This document shows, piece by piece, positions 13,914-20,212 of a stretch of 20,212 nucleotides of DNA. The position numbers were made by a program, and so were the translations under genes. The notes beneath the pieces were generated by a model. It ran no database searches, was not told the DNA's origin, and saw only the letters and a program-made list of their open reading frames with translations. The DNA is from Armatimonadota bacterium. GTDB taxonomy: Bacteria; Sysuimicrobiota; Sysuimicrobiia; Sysuimicrobiales; Humicultoraceae. Location: positions 1-20,212 of the forward strand of contig JACQHU010000153.1 in assembly GCA_016198805.1 (NCBI GenBank). The letters are read 5' to 3'. Each line of letters starts with the position of its first letter. Position 1 is the first letter of the stretch.

Positions 13914-15161
13914 GTGGGTCAGAGTATCAACGCTGCCAATCAGGAAGTCCTGGAGCGCATCCTGGCGGCGACGCCGGTGCTGGTCGGGGTGGGCCGGGCG
14001 CTCGACGTCATCCCCGGGATGCAGTCCACCCTGATCCTCCACGCCGGCCCGCCGATCACCTGGGACCGCATGTCGGGTCCGCTGCGGGGCGCCGTCATCG
14101 GCGGGCTGATCTTCGAGGGGCTGGCGCGTGACGAGGCCGGGGCGGTTCGCTTGGTCGAACGCGGCAGCGTGCGCTTCGCGCCGTGCCACCATCACGGGGC
14201 CGTGGGGCCCATGGCCGGCGTGACGACCGCCTCGATGCAGGTGTACATCGTCGAGAACCGCGCGTTCGGCAACCGGGCGTTCTCGAACCTGAACGAGGGC
14301 TACGGCAAGGTGCTGCGGTACGGCGCATACAGCGAGGACGTGCTGGTGCGGCTGCGCTGGATGAACGAGACGCTGGGCCCGGCCGTCGGCGCCGCGCTGG
14401 AGCGCGCCGGCGGCGTCGACATGAAGACGCTGATCGCCCGGCAACTGACCATGGGCGACGAGGGGCACAACCGGAACGTGGCCGGGTCGGCCACCTTCGG
14501 CCGGCTACTCGCCCCGCACCTGGCCCACGCCGGCCTGGCGCCCGAAGCCCTGGAACAGGTGCTCCGCTACTTCGCCGACAACGACCTGGCGGCGCTCAAC
14601 CCCGTCATGGCCGCCTGCAAGGCGACGATGGACGCCGCCCACGATGTTCCCGGAAGCATGGTCGTCACCTGCATGGCGCGCAACGGCACCGACTTCGGCA
14701 TCCGGGTCTCGGGCCTCGGCGACCGGTGGTTTTCCGGGCCCGCCGAGGTGCCGGTCGGGCTCTTCTTCCCGGGATTTGCGGCCGACGACGCCAACCCTGA
14801 CATCGGCGACTCCACCATCACCGAGACCGCCGGCATCGGCGCCTTTGCCATGGCCGCGGCCCCGGCCATCGTGAAGTTCGTCGGCGGCACCCCGCGCGAG
14901 GCGCTGGAGGGGACGCTGGAGATGTACGAGATCACCGTCGGCGAGAACCCGGCCTTCGGTCTGCCGCCGCTGGACTTCCGAGGGACGCCGACGGGCATCG
15001 ATATCCGGAAGGTGGTCCGCACGGGGATCACGCCGCGCGTGAACACCGGCATCGCGCACAAGAAGCCGGGCGTCGGGCAGGTCGGCGCGGGGCTGGTGCG
15101 GCCGCCCATGGCCTGCTTCGAGCAGGCGGTGGAGGCGATGGCGGCGGCGCTGGGGCGCTGA
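13914..15161 (+). CDS. DUF1116 family protein, YlbE/AllG-like (oxamate carbamoyltransferase subunit family)
   Basis: The 415-residue product is a full-length DUF1116 protein, about the size of E. coli YlbE (AllG), the partner of FdrA (AllF) and YlbF (AllH) in oxamate carbamoyltransferase. Conserved blocks are LHAGPPITWDRMSGPLRGA (42-60), PCHHHGAVGPMAG (90-102), NRAFSNLNEGYGKVLRYGAY (120-139), LTMGDEGHNRN (178-188), NPDIGDSTITET (294-305) and GIAHKKPGVGQVGAG (379-393). These match the E. coli protein as I recall it, with only short gaps. The protein lacks a signal peptide and membrane helices, so it acts in the cytoplasm. It closes the importer operon that begins after the fdrA-like gene. The start is GTG behind a G8 tract. 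No AllH/DUF2877 gene is visible, so the complex may use a partner encoded elsewhere. Confidence 0.9.
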   Translation: MGQSINAANQEVLERILAATPVLVGVGRALDVIPGMQSTLILHAGPPITWDRMSGPLRGAVIGGLIFEGLARDEAGAVRLVERGSVRFAPCHHHGAVGPMAGVTTASMQVYIVENRAFGNRAFSNLNEGYGKVLRYGAYSEDVLVRLRWMNETLGPAVGAALERAGGVDMKTLIARQLTMGDEGHNRNVAGSATFGRLLAPHLAHAGLAPEALEQVLRYFADNDLAALNPVMAACKATMDAAHDVPGSMVVTCMARNGTDFGIRVSGLGDRWFSGPAEVPVGLFFPGFAADDANPDIGDSTITETAGIGAFAMAAAPAIVKFVGGTPREALEGTLEMYEITVGENPAFGLPPLDFRGTPTGIDIRKVVRTGITPRVNTGIAHKKPGVGQVGAGLVRPPMACFEQAVEAMAAALGR

Positions 15162-15262
15162 CTTGGGCCGGGTGGACGGCAGGACAGGCCTCCCAGACGT
15201 CGTAGTTGATGGACCATGGACCTTTTGTCCGTCTCTAGGCAAATTATTGAAGAGAAGTATGA

Positions 15263-15268
15263 AGGAGG
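15263..15268 (+). promoter_or_regulatory. Shine-Dalgarno that decides the start at 15276
   Basis: AGGAGG lies 7 nt before the ATG at 15276 (and 10 nt before a second ATG at 15279). The upstream in-frame ATG at 15216 would put 20 polar residues before the signal peptide and would read through this site. Confidence 0.8.
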
Positions 15269-15275
15269 GAGAGGG

Positions 15276-16898
15276 ATGATGAGCACTAGGCGCTCGGGAG
15301 GTCGGACCGTTCGTTCTGCCGGTCTTGCGTTCCTGGTTGGGATCCTGGTCATCGGGCTGCTGGCGTCCCCGATTCCTGCGCAGGCCCCTAAGCCCGGCGG
15401 CACCCTCACTTATGTCGTCTCGGCCGAACCACCGTCGTTTGACGCCCATCGCGAGACGACGTTCGCCATGCTTCATCCGATCCGGCCACACTACAACCTG
15501 CTCGTCAAATTCGACATGCCGAATTATCCGAAAGTCGTCGGCGACCTCGCGGAGAACTGGACGATCTCCCAGGATGGGTTGACGTACACATTCAGGATGC
15601 GGCGTGGCGTCCAGTTCCATGACGGCAGCCCGCTCACCTCGCGCGACGTGAAGGCCAGTTACGATAAGATCATCTTCCCGAAGGGCGATGTGGTCAGTGT
15701 CCGTCAGGCGACGTACGAGATGGTCGAGAAGATCGAGGCCCCCAACCCCACCACGGTGGTGTTCAGGCTCAAGTGGCCGTCGCCGTCCTTCCTCGCCAAC
15801 CTGGCGTCCCCGTTCAACTGGATCTACAAAGCCGACATCCTCGAGAAGGAGCCTCGTTGGTACGAGCGCAACGTGATGGGCACGGGCCCGTTCAAGTTTG
15901 TCGAGTATGTGCGCGGCTCGCACTGGGCCGGGGTCCGCAACGAGAACTATTTCGTGAGTGGCCGGCCGTATCTTGATGGATATCGCGCGCTCTTCATCCG
16001 CGCCGTCGCGGCCCAGGTGGCCGCCGTCAGGAGTGGCCAGGCGCTGATCGAGTTCCGCGGCTTCACCCCGGCGCAGCGTGACGACATCGTCAAGGCCCTG
16101 GGAGACAAAGTCGTCGTCCAGGAAGGGGGCTGGCTGTGCAACCTTCTCGTGGTCTTCAATGTGAATCGGACACCGTTTTCGGACGCACGGTTCCGACGGG
16201 CGCTGACCCTCGCCATCGACCGGTGGGGTGGGTCGAGAGCGCTGTCACAGATCACGTTGCTCGGGCCGGTCGGCGGCGTCATGAGGCCGGGGTCCGAGTT
16301 TGCCACGCCTGACTCCGAACTCGTCAGGCTGGCGGGCTACGGCCGGGATATCGGCGCGGCGCGGGCCGAGGCAAAGAAGTTGCTGACCGAGGCCAGGGTG
16401 CCGGAGGGCTTCGAGTTCACGCTGAAAAACCGCAACATTCCCATGCCCTATGAGCCCGCGGGGGTGTTCCTGATTGACCAGTGGCGGCAGATCGGCCTCA
16501 GGGTCAGTCATGTCGTGCAGGAGACCGGCCCCTACCTGGCCGACCTGCGCGGGGGCAACTATGAGGCGGGCATTGACTTCAGCTGTGACTTCATGGACGA
16601 GCCCGACGTGCAGCTCCACAAGTTCATCTCCGCTGATAGGAGCCCGGCCAACTACGGCGGGTATACCGACCGTGTGCTCGACCGGCTCTTCACGGAGCAG
16701 AGCCGCACGCGCGACCCGGAGAAGCGGCTGCAGCTGATCCGCCAGTTTGAGAAGCGCGTGCTCGATGAGAAGGCCTACCAGATCTACGTGCTGTGGTGGC
16801 ACCGGATTATCCCCCATTGGACGAAGCTCAGGGGCTGGAAGATGGGGCCGGCGCATCACCTGGATCCCGACCTGCAGGATGTCTGGATCGCTGACTGA
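15276..16898 (+). CDS. Family-5 (dipeptide/oligopeptide-type) ABC transporter substrate-binding protein
   Basis: This 540-residue exported protein is the receptor of the importer encoded downstream. A basic N-region (MMSTRRSGGRTVRSAG) and a hydrophobic core (about 16-30) form a Sec signal peptide ending near PIPAQA (about 37). KPGGTLTYVVSAEPPSFDAH (39-58) is the usual start of SBP_bac_5 proteins. VVGDLAENWTISQDGLTYTF (87-106) and MRRGVQFHDGSPLTSRDV (108-125) are the family signature region. Later segments (RFRRALTLAIDR, EAKKLLTEA) also fit. The family binds peptides, nickel, sugars or opines, so the ligand is not known. The two ATG codons at 15276 and 15279 are both possible. DppB- and DppC-type permease genes follow. 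Confidence 0.92.
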   Translation: MMSTRRSGGRTVRSAGLAFLVGILVIGLLASPIPAQAPKPGGTLTYVVSAEPPSFDAHRETTFAMLHPIRPHYNLLVKFDMPNYPKVVGDLAENWTISQDGLTYTFRMRRGVQFHDGSPLTSRDVKASYDKIIFPKGDVVSVRQATYEMVEKIEAPNPTTVVFRLKWPSPSFLANLASPFNWIYKADILEKEPRWYERNVMGTGPFKFVEYVRGSHWAGVRNENYFVSGRPYLDGYRALFIRAVAAQVAAVRSGQALIEFRGFTPAQRDDIVKALGDKVVVQEGGWLCNLLVVFNVNRTPFSDARFRRALTLAIDRWGGSRALSQITLLGPVGGVMRPGSEFATPDSELVRLAGYGRDIGAARAEAKKLLTEARVPEGFEFTLKNRNIPMPYEPAGVFLIDQWRQIGLRVSHVVQETGPYLADLRGGNYEAGIDFSCDFMDEPDVQLHKFISADRSPANYGGYTDRVLDRLFTEQSRTRDPEKRLQLIRQFEKRVLDEKAYQIYVLWWHRIIPHWTKLRGWKMGPAHHLDPDLQDVWIAD

Positions 16899-16928
16899 GC
16901 CGCAGTTCTCACGCTGTGCCTGAACCGC

Positions 16929-16964
16929 GGGGGCGGTCGCCGGCCGAGCCGCCGGGCCGCCCCC
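16929..16964 (+). terminator. GC-rich stem-loop between binding-protein gene and dppB-like gene
   Basis: Perfect 8-bp arms GGGGGCGG (16929-16936) and CCGCCCCC (16957-16964) enclose 20 nt that can form an inner hairpin (CGGC 16941-16944 with GCCG 16948-16951). No T-run follows. It sits 30 nt after the binding-protein stop and 40 nt before the permease start, the same place as the stem-loop in the other importer. A partial terminator or processing barrier is likely. Confidence 0.5.
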
Positions 16965-17004
16965 TGGTTGGCTGGCCGGCACCTCTCCTCGGCTGGGCTA
17001 CGGC

Positions 17005-17958
17005 ATGACGCGCTACATCGCGAAGCGGTTTCTCCTGATGTTCCCCACGCTCGTCGCCGTGGCGGTGCTCATCTTTGTGCTGGTCCGCGTCGTCCCCGGC
17101 GACATCGTGGAACTGCGCCTGGTGAGCGGCGGGATGTTCGTCACGAAGGAGGTTGTCGAGAAGGAGCGCATACGCCTCGGCCTTAACAAGCCCATCTGGC
17201 AGCAGTTCGTCGACTGGATGGTCGGGATGGTGCGGCTCGACCTGGGGACCTCGATGTGGACCGGAGCCCCGGTCAGCCAGGAGATCGCGATCCGGCTTCA
17301 GCTCAGCCTCCAGCTCGCGTTCATGGCCACCCTGATCGCCGTGGTGCTGGCCGTCCCGCTGGGCGCCCTTGCCGCGATTCGACGCGGCACCTGGATTGAC
17401 TATGCGGTGCAGGTGTTCAGCGTGGCGGGTCTTGCCGTCCCCTCGTTCTGGCTGGGGATTCTCCTCATCCTGTTCCTGCTGACGTACTTCCAATGGCTGC
17501 CGCCGCTCACGTTCACCTCGCTGTGGAAGGACCCCAGGGCCAACCTGCTGCAGTTGATCTGGCCGGCGCTGGCCGTGGGATACCGGTACTCGGCAGTCGC
17601 GACTCGGATGACCCGCTCCGCGCTCCTGGAGGTCCTGCGAGAAGACTACATCCGCACGGCCTGGTCAAAGGGGCTGGCGGAGCGGGTCATCGTGCGACGA
17701 CACGCCCTGCGCAACGCGTTGCTGCCAGTCGTGGCGGTCATCGGGCTGGAGTTCGCCTTCCTCATCGGCGGTCTGGTGGTGACCGAGCAGGTCTTCAACC
17801 TCAACGGCATCGGCAAGCTCTTCGTCGAAGCCATCAGCCGGCGAGACTATACGCTGATTCAGGGTCTCATGCTGCTGGTCGCCTTTGCCTATGTGGCCGT
17901 GAACCTCGTAATCGACCTGCTGTACGCCTGGCTCGACCCCCGCATTACCTACGGGTAG
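17005..17958 (+). CDS. dppB: DppB/OppB-type ABC transporter permease
   Basis: This 317-residue inner-membrane protein has six predicted helices. MTRYIAKRFLLMFPTLVAVA at the N-terminus is the classic DppB opening, and RVVPGDIVELRL follows in the periplasmic loop. The cytoplasmic EAA loop reads VLREDYIRTAWSKGLAERVI then VRRHALRNALLPVV, matching the family (E-D-Y-x-R-T-A-x-x-K-G-L). The C-terminus LVIDLLYAWLDPRITYG is also typical. It pairs with the DppC-like protein encoded 28 nt downstream. I see no clear Shine-Dalgarno before the ATG at 17005, so translation may be weak. No ATPase gene of this transporter follows in the window. Confidence 0.93.
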   Translation: MTRYIAKRFLLMFPTLVAVAVLIFVLVRVVPGDIVELRLVSGGMFVTKEVVEKERIRLGLNKPIWQQFVDWMVGMVRLDLGTSMWTGAPVSQEIAIRLQLSLQLAFMATLIAVVLAVPLGALAAIRRGTWIDYAVQVFSVAGLAVPSFWLGILLILFLLTYFQWLPPLTFTSLWKDPRANLLQLIWPALAVGYRYSAVATRMTRSALLEVLREDYIRTAWSKGLAERVIVRRHALRNALLPVVAVIGLEFAFLIGGLVVTEQVFNLNGIGKLFVEAISRRDYTLIQGLMLLVAFAYVAVNLVIDLLYAWLDPRITYG

Positions 17959-17960
17959 GC

Positions 17961-17980
17961 GGGGTGGGAGGGGTGAGGGG
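17961..17980 (+). promoter_or_regulatory. G-quadruplex motif over the ribosome binding region of dppC
   Basis: The sense strand has four G-runs with loops of 1, 1 and 3 nt: GGGG (17961-17964), GGG (17966-17968), GGGG (17970-17973) and GGGG (17977-17980). This fits the three-tetrad quadruplex rule with unusually short loops. It ends 6 nt before the dppC ATG and contains its only Shine-Dalgarno-like bases (GGGAGGGG, GAGGGG). In the mRNA it could hide or expose the ribosome binding site. Confidence 0.5.
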
Positions 17981-17986
17981 ACGAGC

Positions 17987-18862
17987 ATGGCGGCAAGCAT
18001 CACGATCACACCTCGGGCGCAGCCGCGCCCCCGGTGGCTGGGGTGGTTCATACGGCGGTACCCCCTGGGGGCCGTGGCCGGCCTGGCGATCCTGACAATG
18101 GGGATCGCGGCGGCGTCGGCAACGTGGCTCGCGCCGTATGATCCCCTGGCCATCGATTTCCTGGCGATGTTCTCACGACCTGGTCCCGGGCACTGGCTGG
18201 GGACCGATGCCTTCGGCCGCGACGTCCTCAGCCGCATGATCTTCGGTGCGCAAACGGCCCTGCTGGTGGGATTCTTCGCCTCGCTGGCCGGGGCGACGCT
18301 GGGCGGGGTTATCGGCGTCGTCAGCGCCTACTTTGGGAGCACGGGCGACCTGGTGATCCAGCGTCTTGCCGATATCTTGATCTCCTTCCCCCTGATCATC
18401 CTGGCGATGGCGATCGTCGCAATTCTGGGGACGGGGACGGTGAATCTCATCGCCGCCATCGCGCTCTCCTTCGTGCCCCGTGCGGAGATCATCGTGCGGG
18501 CCAGCGCGCTGGGCATCCGGCAGACCCCCTACCTCGAGGCCGCGCGTGCACTCGGCGCCGGTCACTGGCGGATCATCTTCCGTCACATGGTCCCCAATGT
18601 CGTGGCGCCGTATCTGGTCATCCTGACCGCCTTTCTGGGGCAGGCGATCCTGCTGGAGGCCTCGCTGAGCTTCCTGGGCCTGGGGGTGGCCGAACCCACG
18701 CCGGCGTGGGGGCTGATGCTCAGCGGCGCCGCGGTGGACTTCGTACAGCGCGCGCCCTGGATGGCGATCTTTCCGGGCCTGGCGATCAGCTTCATGGTGC
18801 TGGCGTTCAACATGCTGGGCGACGCGCTGCGTGACGCGCTGGATCCGAAGTTGCGGACGTGA
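17987..18862 (+). CDS. dppC: DppC/OppC-type ABC transporter permease
   Basis: This 291-residue inner-membrane protein is the second permease of the peptide-type importer. It has a first helix at about 27-50, the DppC signature HWLGTDAFGRDVLSRMIFGA (about 65-84), further helices, and the EAA loop GIRQTPYLEAARALGAGHWR followed by IIFRHMVPNVVAPYLV. LEASLSFLGLGVAEPTPAWG and LRDALDPKLRT close the protein as in other members. It starts with ATG after a very G-rich stretch. It needs two DppD/DppF-type ATPases, which are absent from the downstream position, where an ornithine-cyclodeaminase-family gene begins 48 nt later. ATPases from another locus may be shared. Confidence 0.93.
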   Translation: MAASITITPRAQPRPRWLGWFIRRYPLGAVAGLAILTMGIAAASATWLAPYDPLAIDFLAMFSRPGPGHWLGTDAFGRDVLSRMIFGAQTALLVGFFASLAGATLGGVIGVVSAYFGSTGDLVIQRLADILISFPLIILAMAIVAILGTGTVNLIAAIALSFVPRAEIIVRASALGIRQTPYLEAARALGAGHWRIIFRHMVPNVVAPYLVILTAFLGQAILLEASLSFLGLGVAEPTPAWGLMLSGAAVDFVQRAPWMAIFPGLAISFMVLAFNMLGDALRDALDPKLRT

Positions 18863-18910
18863 TGGATCGCGGCCAAGGAACTTCGGGCTCATTCGCTGAA
18901 GGGTCGTGCC

Positions 18911-19894
18911 ATGGCCTTGCTCCTTAGAGAGTCTGTCCTTCGCGAACTGGTGACGATGCGAGACCTCGTGCCGCTGATGGAGCAGGCCCTGGCCGCGTTC
19001 TCACGGGGCGGGGTCGTCCAGCCGGTGCGCTCCGTCGTGGCGGTGGCCGACCACCGCGGCTTCCTGGGCCTGATGCCGGCCTACATGAGCGGGCAGGAGG
19101 CGCTGGGCCTGAAGGCGGTGACGTTCTATCCGGGCAACGTCGAGCGCAGGTTGCATACGCACATGGCCACCATCCTGCTCCTCGACCCCGAGACCGGCGC
19201 CCTGCAGGCGATCCTCGACGGCCGCCTGATCACCGAGATGCGCACCGCCGCGGTCTCGGCCGCGGCTACCAAACACCTGGCCGCCATCACCTCGCCGGTC
19301 CTGGCATTCCTGGGCGCGGGCGTACAGGCCCGCAGCCACTTGGAGGCGCTGCGGGAGGTCTGCCGGCCTGAGGCCGTGCAGGTGTGGTCCCGGACCCGGC
19401 CCACCGCCGAGCGATTCGCCGAGGAGATGACCGCGCGGTTCGGCGTGACGGTCGTGGTCACGACCACACCCGAGGACGCGGTGGAAGGCGCTGGCGTGAT
19501 CTGCACCGTGACCAGCAGCCAGACGCCGGTGCTGCGCGGCGCGTGGCTGCAGCCGGGCGTACACATCAACGCGGTAGGGGCGTCGCGGCCCGACTGGCGG
19601 GAACTGGATACCGCAGCGGTGGTCAAGGCGCGCCTCTTCGTGGACTCGCGGGCCGCTGCGGTGGTCGAGGCCGGCGACTTCGTGCAGCCGATGAAGGAAG
19701 GCGCCATCACCCAGAGCCACATCCTGGCCGAGATCGGGGAGGTGTTCGCGGGCATCCACCCCGGCCGGACCCGGCCCGAGGAGATCACGCTGTTCAAGTC
19801 GCTGGGCCTGGCGGTCGAAGACGTGGCGACCGCGCAGTGGGCGTACCGGCGGGCTCTCGAGCGGAAAGTCGGCGAAGAGCTCTCCCTGCACTAG
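18911..19894 (+). CDS. Ornithine cyclodeaminase/mu-crystallin family NAD(P)-dependent enzyme
   Basis: This 327-residue cytoplasmic enzyme family includes ornithine cyclodeaminase, archaeal-type alanine dehydrogenase, ketimine reductases and 1-pyrroline-2-carboxylate reductase. The visible motifs are GLKAVTFYPGN with Lys68, ITEMRTAAVSAAATKHL with Arg111 (both substrate carboxylate contacts in the family), and the Rossmann loop FLGAGVQARSH (133-143). GASRPDWRELD (223-233) has Ser225 where, by my alignment, genuine ornithine cyclodeaminase has its catalytic Asp (GGDCPGK in Pseudomonas). A ketimine or imino-acid reductase, or an amino-acid dehydrogenase, is therefore more likely than ornithine cyclodeamination. 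It starts 48 nt after the permease gene, with GAAGGG before the ATG, and probably acts on an amino acid released from the imported ligand. It converges with the HAD gene. Confidence 0.88.
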   Translation: MALLLRESVLRELVTMRDLVPLMEQALAAFSRGGVVQPVRSVVAVADHRGFLGLMPAYMSGQEALGLKAVTFYPGNVERRLHTHMATILLLDPETGALQAILDGRLITEMRTAAVSAAATKHLAAITSPVLAFLGAGVQARSHLEALREVCRPEAVQVWSRTRPTAERFAEEMTARFGVTVVVTTTPEDAVEGAGVICTVTSSQTPVLRGAWLQPGVHINAVGASRPDWRELDTAAVVKARLFVDSRAAAVVEAGDFVQPMKEGAITQSHILAEIGEVFAGIHPGRTRPEEITLFKSLGLAVEDVATAQWAYRRALERKVGEELSLH

Positions 19895-19938
19895 CGGGCA
19901 TGGCACACGCCTGCGCTGTTCGGCGCCAGGTCCCGTCG

Positions 19939-20212
19939 CTAGGCCGTCTCAACCAGCGCCGAGATTCCTGTGAGATCGGTGACTTCGTGCGCCGGGGCAA
20001 AGCGGGGGTCGAGGACCGCATCGCCCGCGCGGTTCACCCACACGGTCCGGATGCCGAAGGCGGTCGCGCCCATCGCGTCGGTCGGCGAGCCGGCGACGTG
20101 GAGCAGATCTTCGGCGCGCACGCCGAGGCGCTCCAGCGCCCGTTGATAGGCCGATGGGTGCGGTTTGAACTTCCCGCCCTCTGAGGACACGATGGCGTCG
20201 AACGGCACCGGC
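19939..20212 (-). CDS. HAD-superfamily hydrolase, 2-haloacid dehalogenase-like, N-terminus outside window
   Basis: The last 90 residues of a HAD hydrolase read from the right window edge leftwards. The frame is open to the edge, so the GTG at 20208 is not the start. Visible motifs are SSEGGKFKPHPSAYQRAL, with the catalytic Lys of HAD motif III in FKPHP, and HVAGSPTDAMGATAFGIRTV followed by WVNR, the motif IV region. The H-V-A-x-S/G-x-x-x-D-x-x-G-A and R-T-V-W-V-N-R patterns are characteristic of type II (S)-2-haloacid dehalogenases and close relatives such as phosphoglycolate-like phosphatases. The nucleophile Asp (motif I) and motif II lie outside the window, so substrate class cannot be settled. 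It converges with the OCD-family gene across a 44-nt gap that shows no clear terminator. Confidence 0.8.
   Translation of the reverse strand, partial: PVPFDAIVSSEGGKFKPHPSAYQRALERLGVRAEDLLHVAGSPTDAMGATAFGIRTVWVNRAGDAVLDPRFAPAHEVTDLTGISALVETA

Noticed and set aside
15201..15253. Promoter before the family-5 binding protein gene
   Set aside because: The stretch is AT-richer, holds a direct repeat of ATGGACC and the boxes TTGATG and TTTTGTCC, but no -10 box at acceptable spacing was found, so I do not call a promoter.
15216..15275. Upstream ATG of the family-5 binding protein
   Set aside because: It would place 20 polar residues before the signal peptide and has no Shine-Dalgarno; AGGAGG at 15263 supports 15276.
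15276..15386. Twin-arginine signal in the family-5 binding protein
   Set aside because: The Arg pair (STRRSGG) lacks the following hydrophobic F-L-K pattern; a Sec signal peptide explains the sequence.
14505..15923. A 472-codon open frame on the - strand across the DUF1116 and binding-protein genes
   Set aside because: It is antisense to two well-supported genes, spans their gap, matches no family and has the biased His/Arg/Asp-rich composition of a mirror frame in GC-rich DNA. The same holds for long - strand frames at 3483-4571, 8012-9061, 9304-10512 and 1581-2675.

Overview
The window is about 20.2 kb of GC-rich bacterial DNA, almost fully coding, with all genes on the + strand except a partial gene at the right edge. 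A TolC-type outer-membrane channel, a MacA/MacB-type pump and several Sec signal peptides point to a diderm (Gram-negative type) bacterium. Two solute-binding-protein transporters in 9 kb, next to catabolic enzymes, suggest a heterotroph living on amino acids, peptides or ureido compounds. I see no phylogenetic marker. Uncultured high-GC diderm soil or sediment lineages would fit, but the phylum cannot be fixed from this sequence. There are no tRNA, rRNA, IS element, phage or CRISPR signals.

Region 1 (1-4484), tripartite efflux/export operon: the 3' part of a MacA-like periplasmic adaptor, a MacB-type ATPase, a MacB/FtsX-type permease overlapping it by 4 nt, a small membrane-anchored protein with three LTxxQ-like motifs, and a TolC-family channel. 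The small protein sits where a pump accessory or periplasmic sensor would be expected.

Region 2 (4546-7199), two exported proteases: a matrixin-like zinc metalloprotease whose metzincin motif has Val instead of the usual Gly, then an S41 C-terminal processing peptidase with a PDZ domain and an intact Ser/Lys dyad. A long stem-loop overlaps the 3' end of the metalloprotease gene. An AT-rich stretch before the S41 gene probably carries a promoter.

Region 3 (7267-15161), the most interesting block: an FdrA (AllF)-like gene and a DUF1116 (YlbE/AllG)-like gene flank a complete branched-chain-amino-acid-type ABC importer (binding protein, two permeases, two ATPases). FdrA and DUF1116 proteins are two of the three partners of the oxamate carbamoyltransferase AllFGH of anaerobic allantoin degradation. 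The third partner (AllH, DUF2877) and a carbamate kinase are not in the window. The layout suggests that the importer brings in the carbamoyl/ureido substrate of this enzyme. The FdrA start codon lies in the last of four tandem 16-bp repeats.

Region 4 (15276-19894): a family-5 (dipeptide/oligopeptide) binding protein, DppB- and DppC-type permeases without the usual ATPase genes, and an ornithine cyclodeaminase/mu-crystallin family NAD(P)-dependent enzyme. The dppB-dppC gap has a compact G-quadruplex motif over the presumed ribosome binding site. A partial 2-haloacid-dehalogenase-like HAD gene runs convergently on the - strand to the window end.

Both importers carry a strong stem-loop between the binding-protein gene and the first permease gene, a common way to make more binding protein than membrane components.
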